DNA from: Tropicimonas isoalkanivorans
Lineage (GTDB): Bacteria; Pseudomonadota; Alphaproteobacteria; Rhodobacterales; Rhodobacteraceae
Direction of reading: 5' to 3'
Length of the DNA stretch: 64,000 nucleotides
NCBI RefSeq assembly: GCF_900112335.1
Contig: NZ_FOLG01000006.1
Span: 130,493 to 194,492 of the forward strand
The notes under the pieces are model-generated. The model saw only the letters and a program-made list of their open reading frames with translations. It had not been told where the DNA came from and did not search any database. Of this stretch, positions 17,044 through 25,330 are shown piece after piece (within the stretch, counting starts at the first letter, position 1; each line of letters starts with the position of its first letter). The translations under genes were made by a program, and so were the position numbers.

Positions 17044-19800
17044 CTACAGCTTGTGGCGCTCCAGGCTACGTCCTTCCTGCGCTCGGAACATCCCGAACCG
17101 CGGCATGAACTTGTCCCATTCCACGATGTGAGCGTCGAATTCCGGGCCGTCGATACAGGCGTGCTTGCGCTCCGTCTTGCCATCGGTCAGCACTGGCACC
17201 ATGCAGGCGCCGCACATGCCGGTGGCGTCCACCATGATGGAGTTCAGGCTGACGACCGTCGGCACGCCGTAGGGTTTGGTCAGGTCGCTCACCGCGCGCA
17301 TCATCATCGGCGGGCCGACCGAAACCACCTCGGCAATCGGGCGGCCGTTGGCAACGTTGCCGGCTTTCAGCATCTCCTCCAGAGGCGTGGTCACGAAGCC
17401 TTGGATGCCGAAGGTGCCATCGTTGGACGTGTAGATCAGCTCGACCTTTTCGCCGAACTCCGCCTTGAGCCGGCCCATTCGCTCGTCCTCGCCGGTCCAG
17501 AACAGGTGGTCGGCGGAGCGGAAGCCGACGATCATGGTCACGTGGTTGCCGATCTCCAGATGCGCCCGCGAGATCGGGTAGATTGCGGGCAGGCCGACGC
17601 CACCGGCGGTGAAGACGACCGTTTCGTCCTCCCCATGCTTGTGCACGTCGCTGGGACGGCCGAGCGGCCCCGCGATGCCGGCGAAGGCGTCGCCGACCTG
17701 CATCTTGTTCATCAGGCGGGTCGAGGTGCCCATTCCCTGGATGACGAGGTCAATGGTGCCTGCCTCCACGTCCCAGTCCGCCAGCGTGAGCGGAATGAGT
17801 TCGCCGTCCTCGCTCGCCAGCACCCGGACGAACTGTCCGGCGCGTGCCGAGCGGGCCACCATGGGCGCCCGCACCGTCATCTCGACGATGCCGCTGGCAA
17901 GTTCGTGTTGCTTGAGGATCTTTTGCGGCTCGAGACCCATGTCGGTGTAGGCGCGGGCCTTCTCGACCATCGCAGTGATCTCGTCTGCCGAGAAAGGAAT
18001 GTCGCCCACGATCTCGCGCGCCGCCGACTGCCCGTCGCCCGCCGCCAGGATCGCCGTGGAGCCGCCGCGTGCCGCGTCGCCGCCAGTGTAGACGTCCTTG
18101 ACGAAGGTCTCCTGACCCTTGTTCAGCTCGATTGTGCCCCACTTGGAGAGCTTCAGCTTCGGCTCCGAGGACGGGATGATCGGGTTGGACTTGTTACCGA
18201 GCGCCATGATGACCAGGCCCGCCGGCATCTCGATAGTCTCGCCCGTGGGCTGCGGCCGCCGCCGGCCGGAGGCATCCGCCTCGCCCAGTTCGTTCACGTC
18301 CACGATGGCGTGGGTGACGAAATGGGTGTGGCTGTCGCCCACGAACTCGCGCGGGCCCTTCAGTTCGGCCAGTTCGACTCCTTCTTCAAGAGCGTGATGC
18401 AACTCCTCCACACGACACGGCATTTCCGCTTCCGTCCGCCGGTAGACGATGGTCACTTTGGCCCCGAGACGCTTGGCGGTACGCGCCGCGTCCATCGCCG
18501 TGTTGCCGCCGCCCACGACGAGTACGTTCTTGCCTTCGACGTCCGGCAGCGGGGTCTCGTAGGCCGGATCGCGCCCGCGCATCAGGTTGACGCGGGTGAG
18601 GAACTCGTTGGCCGACATCACGCCGTTCAGGTGTTCGCCCGGCACGTTCATGAAGGTCGGCAAACCCGCTCCGGAGCCCACAAAAATCTTCCAGAAGCCG
18701 GCCTTCTTGAGATCCTCAAGCGTTGCCGTCTTGCCGACGACGAAGTTGCGGACGAACTTGCCGCCGAGCAGGTCGATCTTGGTCACCACGTCGTCGATCA
18801 GCGTGTTTGGTAGCCTGAACTCGGGGATGCCGTAGCGCAGCACACCGCCCAGCTCGTGGAACGCCTCGAAAACCGTGACGGGGAAGCCCTCGCTGGCCAG
18901 CATGTAGGCGTTGATCAGCCCCGAGGGCCCGGAGCCAACCACCGCGATTGGGGGCTTTTCAGCTCTCGTCCATGGGCTGACGATGTTCTTGAAGCGCGCG
19001 AACCTGTCCGGATCAGCCAGCTTCTCGTGCTCCGGCAAGTACCACTCGAGTTGCCCGATCTCGATCGGCCGCTTGGTGTGCTTGCACACGCCCTGGCACT
19101 GATGCTCCTGCGGGCAGACCCGGCCCGTCACGTTGGGCAGGGGGTTGCAGCTTTCGATCAGTTCCAGCGCCTGCTTGATCTTGCCCTTGCCCAGCAGGTC
19201 GATCATCTCGGGGATGTGGATCTTGACGGGGCACCCGCCGACCTTCTTGGCTTCGGCTTCCGCGATCTTCTGCTTCAGTGCACCCAATTCGCAGGGCCGG
19301 TCCTCGCACTGCTTGTCGCGCAGCGCCTCCAGCCAGACGATCAGATCCACCTCCCGCAAACTGTAGCCGAGGCTGCGGTAGCCGAGGTAGCCCTGGTTCA
19401 CCAATTCGAAGTCGTGGCTGCGGTCTTCCGGCGGCCGGATATAGGGCGGGATGTAGGTTTCCGCCGGCCAGCCTTCGGACAGGCCCTTGAACATCGGGTA
19501 GCGCCCGGACAGGTGATGGTCGAGCGCCCGGATGAACTTACGCTTGTACTTCAACGGCAGGTCCCAGAGGAAGCGCTGTAGCACCGTGCTCATGTCGTCT
19601 TCGCGCAGAAGCAGGTTCCACAGGACGCCGATGAACTTCGCGCCGATCTCGTCCTGCTGGAACTCCCAGGCGAGCGCCTGGGTGCCGTCCGCGACGAAGA
19701 CGTTGCGCAACGATCGCGGGTCAGCCGCCAGGTGCTTCTTGAGGACTTCGAGCTGTTGCTGGAACAGCTCGTCGCCCGGTTCGGTGACATTGACGTTCAT
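17044..19800 (-). CDS. NfnAB-like fusion: GltD-type and PyrK-type ferredoxin/NADP oxidoreductase
   Basis: A 918-residue fusion. Residues 1 to about 150 are a domain I do not recognise. The next part is GltD-like: cysteines for two Fe-S clusters (CPVKIHIPEM, then GRVCPQEHQCQGVCKHT), an FAD site VVGSGPSGLINAYMLASEG near 288 and an NADPH site VVGGGNTAMDAARTAKRLGA near 430. From about 620 to the end is a PyrK/NfnA-like FAD and NAD(P) reductase with AGQFVRV, TAGGVGLPAIYPI and the Fe-S region GMCGACMVPV, then ACIDGPEFDAH. Separate proteins of this pair form NADH-dependent ferredoxin:NADP oxidoreductase. Overlap of its ATG with the stop codon of the PFOR gene suggests it passes PFOR-derived electrons to NAD(P). 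Direction and bifurcation are inference. Confidence 0.85.
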   Translation of the reverse strand: MNVNVTEPGDELFQQQLEVLKKHLAADPRSLRNVFVADGTQALAWEFQQDEIGAKFIGVLWNLLLREDDMSTVLQRFLWDLPLKYKRKFIRALDHHLSGRYPMFKGLSEGWPAETYIPPYIRPPEDRSHDFELVNQGYLGYRSLGYSLREVDLIVWLEALRDKQCEDRPCELGALKQKIAEAEAKKVGGCPVKIHIPEMIDLLGKGKIKQALELIESCNPLPNVTGRVCPQEHQCQGVCKHTKRPIEIGQLEWYLPEHEKLADPDRFARFKNIVSPWTRAEKPPIAVVGSGPSGLINAYMLASEGFPVTVFEAFHELGGVLRYGIPEFRLPNTLIDDVVTKIDLLGGKFVRNFVVGKTATLEDLKKAGFWKIFVGSGAGLPTFMNVPGEHLNGVMSANEFLTRVNLMRGRDPAYETPLPDVEGKNVLVVGGGNTAMDAARTAKRLGAKVTIVYRRTEAEMPCRVEELHHALEEGVELAELKGPREFVGDSHTHFVTHAIVDVNELGEADASGRRRPQPTGETIEMPAGLVIMALGNKSNPIIPSSEPKLKLSKWGTIELNKGQETFVKDVYTGGDAARGGSTAILAAGDGQSAAREIVGDIPFSADEITAMVEKARAYTDMGLEPQKILKQHELASGIVEMTVRAPMVARSARAGQFVRVLASEDGELIPLTLADWDVEAGTIDLVIQGMGTSTRLMNKMQVGDAFAGIAGPLGRPSDVHKHGEDETVVFTAGGVGLPAIYPISRAHLEIGNHVTMIVGFRSADHLFWTGEDERMGRLKAEFGEKVELIYTSNDGTFGIQGFVTTPLEEMLKAGNVANGRPIAEVVSVGPPMMMRAVSDLTKPYGVPTVVSLNSIMVDATGMCGACMVPVLTDGKTERKHACIDGPEFDAHIVEWDKFMPRFGMFRAQEGRSLERHKL

Positions 19801-22800
19801 CGGACGATCTCCGCGTCACAGTTGGCCGCGACCTTTGCGAGACGTGCCCGCAATTCGTCGGTCGGTTTCACCTTTTCCAGCGCGCCGGGAATGGTGTGCG
19901 CCACTTGCCGGACCTCACCGTCGACCACCATTTTGGTGAGTTCGAACAGCTCCGGAACCTCCTGGTAGCAGGTCTTGCAGTCCGTGCAGAGCGGAACATC
20001 CTCCTCATGAATGTGAGGCAGATCCGATCCGCCGGCCGCAGGTGCCGTGGCCGCCGCAGCAGGCGTTGCCGCGGGTGCGGCCACCGCCGCCAGACCGCCG
20101 CCGGCGCCCACCGCCGCCGGGGCGGAGGAGGCAGCCGCAAGTTCGCTCATGCCGCGGGCGATGGAGTCCATCGAGTCCTCGCGGGCCGCGACGGCTTCCT
20201 CGTAGCGTTGCTGGAGCGACTCGATTTCGGTGTGATGCGCCGAGTCGAGTTTCTCCACGTCCAACCCGGCCAGGTGCTGAAGCGTCCGCCAGTTGCGCCG
20301 ACGCTCCTCGACCAGATGTACAACTGTCGTACCGACTTCCAGGCGGACGAGGCGCTTCTGCTCGTCGGTGGCATAGACGAAGGGCACTTTGGCCAAGCGA
20401 TCTTCCGGGGCGAGGTCGATATAGGTCTCGACCGGCATCCCGTCGGCGCCCTCCTTCATCGGACGGAACTGCTTCTTGAAGCGGGTTTCGTCGAAGGCGA
20501 AGTTGGCCGGGGTTAGGGGCACGTCCATCAGCTTGAGCTGGCCGTCCTCGACGTATTCGAGGGTGGTCATCGCCCAATCTTTGTCCATCGCCGGGTTCCC
20601 CTCCAGCGAGAACCGTTCCTCGAGCGTCGCCCCTGCCTTGGGGTCGTGCACGAAGACCGGGCTGACGCGGGCCTCCACCGCCAGTTTCGCACGCTGGCTT
20701 GCCGCGGCATCGGCGATGCCGTGCTCGGCCTGACAGGGTGTGTAGACGTCGAGCAGCGCGGGGGAGCCGGAGTGCTCCAGGTAGGCCCGCATGTTCTTCA
20801 GGAAGTGCCCGGGCACCGCCGTTGCGGACTGCACCACGAAGACGGCCGGGTGGAACGCTGCGATGAGGCCGAGTTCCTTACGGTCCTCCTGCTTGCCGGC
20901 CAGCGCCGGGCCAAACCGGCTCAGGTCGCTGTCCTGCCCCGAAAGGCTCGCCGTGGAGGTCTGCCCGCCGGTGTTGGAGTAGACGCCCGAGTTGAGCACC
21001 ATGACCTTCACCGGCGTGTTGGAGGCCATAAGCCGCGACAGTGCGCCGAAGCCAATATCGTAAGCCGCGCCGTCGCCGGAGATGTTGATGACGGTGGGCA
21101 GAAGGGCGCGTTCCTCCGGCGTGAAGTCCGGCCAGCCGAAGTTTCGGAAGAACGCGTCGTCCGCCGCCGGATCGTAGGCGTCCTCCAGTTCCAGCCGCGC
21201 CACGCGGAGCGCCTTGAAGTCCACCGCGGCCGTCGCCGTGAGCCCCTCGAAGATCCCCTTGGAGAGCGCCGGCCCGTCCTGGAACAGGCTGTTCACCCAG
21301 GGATCGTTGTAGGGGTTGTACGGGAAGGTCGAGGCGTAGACCGAGCTGCATCCCGTGGCATTGGCGACCACCATCGGGGCCGGGCCGTTGCCAGTCGGGC
21401 CGCCTTCCATCAGGAACAGACGCTTTTCGAGCACGTCGATCGCATCCTGGATGCGCTGCGTGCGCGCCGGATCCTCGGTGACTTCCGTCAATTTGGCGCT
21501 CAGGTCGGCGGTCAGCCGTTCCAGCTCGCGAACATGTCCCTTGAGCCGCCGGTCGTGGAGCGCGTGAGAGGCGGAGACGACCTGACGGATCGCCGTCACC
21601 TCGCCGCATCCGCGGCAGGCGCCGTGCCCGCCGGTGGTGGCGTAGTAGGTCTCCCGGTCGAGCATCATCCGCTTGATGTCGCCGCTCGGGTCGAACGCGG
21701 TCTCGTAGTAGCGCGCCGGGGTGTTCGGCGTCTTGGACAGGAACTGGAATTCTTCCTGCAACTTGGTCAGCAGCGGGGCGTCCTGTGCCACGTCGCTCAG
21801 CGCGCCGGGGCCGCAGACCTCGATGCATTCCAGACAGCCCGAGCATTTCCATGGATCAACCGCCACGGTGAAGAGCCCGCCGGTGCCGGCCCGTTCCTTT
21901 TCCATTGCGTCGAAGAACGGTCGCGTGCGGGAGACGGGCAGGGTGCCCGCCGCCGTCGCCAGACGGGAGAGGTTGCGGCGGACAACGGCGCTTTCCACGT
22001 CGAGCGCGTCGACGGCTTCCGCCACCAGCGCGGCGAAGGGCCGGTCATCCTTGGCATCGCGATAGACGGCGCGAACCGCTTCGCCGATGGGCCGGATGTA
22101 CTCCTTCACCGCGTCTTGCTGCGGCGCGGCCATCTCGACCTCATTCAGCGCAGTCTTCAACAGCGCCTCGATGTCGAGCACGGTGGCCGGGATTGCCGCG
22201 TCCGGGCAGACCATGGTGCATTCCAGACAACCGGTGCAAAGCTGCGGGTCCAACAGCGGAACTTCGCGCCGGAACAAGCCCTTGTCGCGCATCGCTGCAG
22301 TGCCCGAGGGCATGAACATGCCGGTGCCCGGCAAGACCGGCGCCTCTCCCACGGTGCCTTCGCGGAACGGCGTCGCCATGAGTTCTTCGTAATACTCGTG
22401 GTCGAACAGGCCGGTGGGCGATGCATCCCAGTTGACCCGGCACATGGAGGCCGAGATGGCGGGCGAATAGGCCGGAACCCGATCGGTTGTGGCCGCGATT
22501 TCCTGGAATTCCGGCGCGGTGTAGTCGACCGCGACCGTGGCCTCCAGACCGTCGCGGATCACGGCCATGTTGCCGTCCACCACGGCCGCGCCCTTTCCGC
22601 CGAATTTCTTGGCGATCTGGCTGCGGATCTTTTCGAGCACCGCCTCCTGGTCGGCCCCCGCGGTGATCCTCTCCACGTTGCCGCAGACCGCCCCGATGAA
22701 GGCGATCCCCATCATCCGCGTTTCCAGTTCTGGGCGCGGAGCGTGCTTCTTGGCAATCACAAACCCATCAAGCACATAGAAGTTGATCTTCCTGCGCTGG

Positions 22801-24788
22801 ATGAAGTCCCGCATCGTGGCAGGAAGTTCCTTCCATACCTCAAGCGGTGACAGGTTCGACTGCAGGATGAAGGTGCCGCCTTCGACCAGCCCGCGCAGCG
22901 GGTTGGTGTGGGAGAACACCTTGTGGTCCGGGGAGACCACGACTTCCACGTCCTCCAGATCCGCGTTGGTGATCTTCACCTCTTCGGGGCTGAGGGTGAT
23001 GTAATAGTTCGTCGGCGCGCCCGATTTTTCCGACCCGTACTTCGGCGCGGCCTTGGAATGCAGGCTCAACGCGTTCGCAAGGATGTCGGTCAGCAGCTTA
23101 CCCGTGGCGATGGTGCCGTAGCCGCCCACCGAGTGGAACCGGATGCGCAGGGCACCGTCCGGCAGAAGCTTCGGGTTCTCCTTGGTCTCGAGTGCCATAA
23201 GCTCGGTTTCGGGATAGGCCGCGCGCAGGCGGTCCTGAAGCTCTGCGATGTGCGGGCTGGGCGTCTTGGAGAAAAACTGGCTTCCCAGGTATACGAAAGG
23301 CGCGTTCCGCTCATCCATGTTCTCGAAGGCGGCCACAAGGTGACGCGGCTGCAAATCGTGCGCGCCGAGCCCGAAAATGGCCGTCGTGAGCTTCGGCAGG
23401 CGGTCGAGCGCCGGGATGCCCGCATACCGCTCGCCGCCGGCGTTCTCCACGGCCTTCAGCAGGGCGCGGTTGACGAGGCCGGTCAGTTCCGTGTCTTCGG
23501 AGCGCTCCAGCACCGTGACGGCCTTTTTGCCGGCCAGCGCGGCGACGACATCGGCCTCGGGGAAGGGCTGGAGCAGCTTGATGGAGATCACGCCGACCTT
23601 CTTGCCCTGGCGGCGGAGGTAGGCTGCAACCGCCTCCGCATCGTCGGTCACGGAGCCGAGGCCGACCAGAACGGTCTCCGCGTCTTCGCAACGGTAGGTC
23701 TTCACCGGGGCGTAGTGGCGGCCGGTGAGGGCGGAATATTCCTCCATCGCCTCGCGAACGAACTTCGGCACGTCACGGACGAAGTGGGTCCGGTGGTCGA
23801 CGCTGCCGGCCTGGAAGTCCGGCTGGTTCTGCACGCCGCCCGTCAGGCCGGGGTTGTTGACGTCCACCTGCGCCGGCACTCGCTGGCGGGTGCCTTTTTC
23901 GTACGAGTTGACCCACTGCCGCCGCCACTGGGCGTGCAGTTCCTCGGGCAGCCAGGCGAGCGTCTCGCTGACGAGGTCGCCCGAATTGTCGATCTCGACA
24001 GCCTCCGAATTCGCGTCGAGGTAATCGACGAGGGCGACGTAGTCCTCCTGCGCGAGGTCGCTGCTATGGCGGCCGAGGTAGCGCTTGAGCTGGAACACGC
24101 GTCCCTTGGCACCATAGAGCATCTCCTGCGCCACGGTCGGGCACTTGATCCGATCGGTGGGATTGCCGACGAACGCCCGAAGGAGATCGTCCTCCGGCAT
24201 CATCACTTCGCTCATCATGTGGCTGGTGACGAAGCCGTCCATCGCGTTGGCCACCGGGATCATCGACATCGCGCTGACCTTGTAAGAGATCGCGGCGAGG
24301 TCGGCGGCTTCCTGAGGGTTGGAGCCGAAGAGGATGGTGTAGCCGGATGGCAGCAGCGCATAGACGTCGTCATGACCGGCCATCACGTTCAACGAGTGCC
24401 GCGACACGGACCGCGCGGCCACCTGAAGAACAAAACCGCCGACTTTCTTGCCGACGGTCACGTAGTGGCTTTCGATGCCGTAGAGGATGCCCTGGCTCGA
24501 CGAGGCGTTGGATACGTACTGCCCCCCGGTGAGCGCCGCACCAAGTGCACCCGACTGGGCCGAGTGCTCGCCCTCGGGCTCGAAGAAGAACGGGTGTCTG
24601 CCCCAGACGTTGACCCCGCCTCCCGCGCGGAACGCCTCGTACAACTCGGCGATTTCGGTCGACGGTGTAATGGGGTAGCCAATGACCCCACCGCAGACTT
24701 GCCCCATCACCTGTGCGATGGCGCCGTTGCCGTGAATGACCGTGGATACGCCGGGAAACTCCGGTGTCGTTGTCTGTGTGTCTTTCAT
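19797..24788 (-). CDS. nifJ: pyruvate:ferredoxin (flavodoxin) oxidoreductase with extra C-terminal Fe-S domain
   Basis: TPP- and Fe-S-dependent enzyme converting pyruvate and CoA to acetyl-CoA, CO2 and reduced ferredoxin. At about 1663 residues it is far longer than ordinary NifJ (near 1,200). Order: alpha domain (VIGYPITPSTEIAELYEAF), a CoA-binding transketolase-like region, the gamma domain (GGYGTIATGKLLTDILANAL), and two [4Fe-4S] motifs, CTGCLECTMVCP near 850 and CSGCLECIEVCG near 980. Then come the proximal-cluster cysteines (ACRGCGE), the TPP motif (ISGDGAAYDIGFGAL) and VLNSGVYSNTGGQTS. An Ala/Gly/Pro linker near 1550-1590 leads to a terminal domain with CTDCKTCYQEVPELF and a late cysteine. 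A GTG at 24797 is an alternative start. A 4-base overlap couples it to the next gene. Confidence 0.93.
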   Translation of the reverse strand: MKDTQTTTPEFPGVSTVIHGNGAIAQVMGQVCGGVIGYPITPSTEIAELYEAFRAGGGVNVWGRHPFFFEPEGEHSAQSGALGAALTGGQYVSNASSSQGILYGIESHYVTVGKKVGGFVLQVAARSVSRHSLNVMAGHDDVYALLPSGYTILFGSNPQEAADLAAISYKVSAMSMIPVANAMDGFVTSHMMSEVMMPEDDLLRAFVGNPTDRIKCPTVAQEMLYGAKGRVFQLKRYLGRHSSDLAQEDYVALVDYLDANSEAVEIDNSGDLVSETLAWLPEELHAQWRRQWVNSYEKGTRQRVPAQVDVNNPGLTGGVQNQPDFQAGSVDHRTHFVRDVPKFVREAMEEYSALTGRHYAPVKTYRCEDAETVLVGLGSVTDDAEAVAAYLRRQGKKVGVISIKLLQPFPEADVVAALAGKKAVTVLERSEDTELTGLVNRALLKAVENAGGERYAGIPALDRLPKLTTAIFGLGAHDLQPRHLVAAFENMDERNAPFVYLGSQFFSKTPSPHIAELQDRLRAAYPETELMALETKENPKLLPDGALRIRFHSVGGYGTIATGKLLTDILANALSLHSKAAPKYGSEKSGAPTNYYITLSPEEVKITNADLEDVEVVVSPDHKVFSHTNPLRGLVEGGTFILQSNLSPLEVWKELPATMRDFIQRRKINFYVLDGFVIAKKHAPRPELETRMMGIAFIGAVCGNVERITAGADQEAVLEKIRSQIAKKFGGKGAAVVDGNMAVIRDGLEATVAVDYTAPEFQEIAATTDRVPAYSPAISASMCRVNWDASPTGLFDHEYYEELMATPFREGTVGEAPVLPGTGMFMPSGTAAMRDKGLFRREVPLLDPQLCTGCLECTMVCPDAAIPATVLDIEALLKTALNEVEMAAPQQDAVKEYIRPIGEAVRAVYRDAKDDRPFAALVAEAVDALDVESAVVRRNLSRLATAAGTLPVSRTRPFFDAMEKERAGTGGLFTVAVDPWKCSGCLECIEVCGPGALSDVAQDAPLLTKLQEEFQFLSKTPNTPARYYETAFDPSGDIKRMMLDRETYYATTGGHGACRGCGEVTAIRQVVSASHALHDRRLKGHVRELERLTADLSAKLTEVTEDPARTQRIQDAIDVLEKRLFLMEGGPTGNGPAPMVVANATGCSSVYASTFPYNPYNDPWVNSLFQDGPALSKGIFEGLTATAAVDFKALRVARLELEDAYDPAADDAFFRNFGWPDFTPEERALLPTVINISGDGAAYDIGFGALSRLMASNTPVKVMVLNSGVYSNTGGQTSTASLSGQDSDLSRFGPALAGKQEDRKELGLIAAFHPAVFVVQSATAVPGHFLKNMRAYLEHSGSPALLDVYTPCQAEHGIADAAASQRAKLAVEARVSPVFVHDPKAGATLEERFSLEGNPAMDKDWAMTTLEYVEDGQLKLMDVPLTPANFAFDETRFKKQFRPMKEGADGMPVETYIDLAPEDRLAKVPFVYATDEQKRLVRLEVGTTVVHLVEERRRNWRTLQHLAGLDVEKLDSAHHTEIESLQQRYEEAVAAREDSMDSIARGMSELAAASSAPAAVGAGGGLAAVAAPAATPAAAATAPAAGGSDLPHIHEEDVPLCTDCKTCYQEVPELFELTKMVVDGEVRQVAHTIPGALEKVKPTDELRARLAKVAANCDAEIVR

Positions 24789-24900
24789 TATCTTCACCAG
24801 GTTGCAGCCGAGGAAGTGCTAAAGGTTTTTGTACGATCCGGACATGCAGCGTAAACGCACACGCGCCGCCAAAGAATTCCCGTCATGCAGGGAGCGGATG

Positions 24901-24952
24901 GGTCCGATCGACAAATAATCTTTGCGGCAAAGCATGTTACCGCAAACGGACC
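24901..24952 (-). promoter_or_regulatory. nested inverted repeats in the nifJ upstream region
   Basis: TTTGCGG (24921-24927) pairs with CCGCAAA (24940-24946) across 12 bases. Outside it GGTCCG (24901-24906) pairs with CGGACC (24947-24952). In RNA read toward nifJ this would be a hairpin with a 14-base one-sided internal loop, lying 110-165 bases before the start codon. It could be a leader-RNA structure or a protein site. I recognise no known riboswitch. Confidence 0.35.
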
Positions 24953-25209
24953 GAGCCTTCGTCAGAATTCCTCCCCAGGGTTCGAGGCGTTCAAGCCGCG
25001 AACCGCGCCTTAGGATCTCATGCGACATGCCTCAGGCGCAAGTTGAATTCCGTTAATTAAATATGAAGCTTAGCGGAGCCGGCCGCTTACGGCGGACTGC
25101 AATTTACGCATAGGGGGGCGGAGGGCGTATGTACTCGCGGGACGCGAGAAAGGTCTGCGGGAGATTTCCGGCAGGCGCATGGGGCGGCTGCGAGACTTGA
25201 CCTTGCGGC

Positions 25210-25263
25210 CTGCTCCGATCTGTCGCAGGTGGCCGCAACGTCATCTGCGACAGATCGGAGCAG
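25210..25263. repeat. perfect 19-bp inverted repeat with 16-base spacer
   Basis: CTGCTCCGATCTGTCGCAG (25210-25228) is repeated exactly inverted at 25245-25263, separated by 16 bases. It lies 68 bases past the RND pump stop codon and about 420 bases before nifJ. A TTTT run follows on the plus strand, the wrong side for terminating the minus-strand pump operon. It may be a very strong transcript-end hairpin, a small mobile-element remnant or a protein-binding palindrome. Confidence 0.8.
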
Positions 25264-25330
25264 TTTTCGGCCCATCGGGCCAATTGCCGTAAAGGAGGTG
25301 CGCCGCGGCCTTGCTGTGCCGCGACGGAGT

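Larger units (their letters stand above)
24789..25330. other. intergenic region upstream of nifJ and downstream of the RND pump gene
   Basis: About 540 bases with no convincing gene; the short frames on both strands lack family features and ribosome-binding sites. It should contain the nifJ promoter and the end of the efflux operon. An AT-rich patch near 25045-25075 is the best promoter candidate, but I cannot set clear -35 and -10 boxes. No FNR-type TTGATnnnnATCAA box was found. Two inverted-repeat structures in it are listed separately. Confidence 0.6.
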
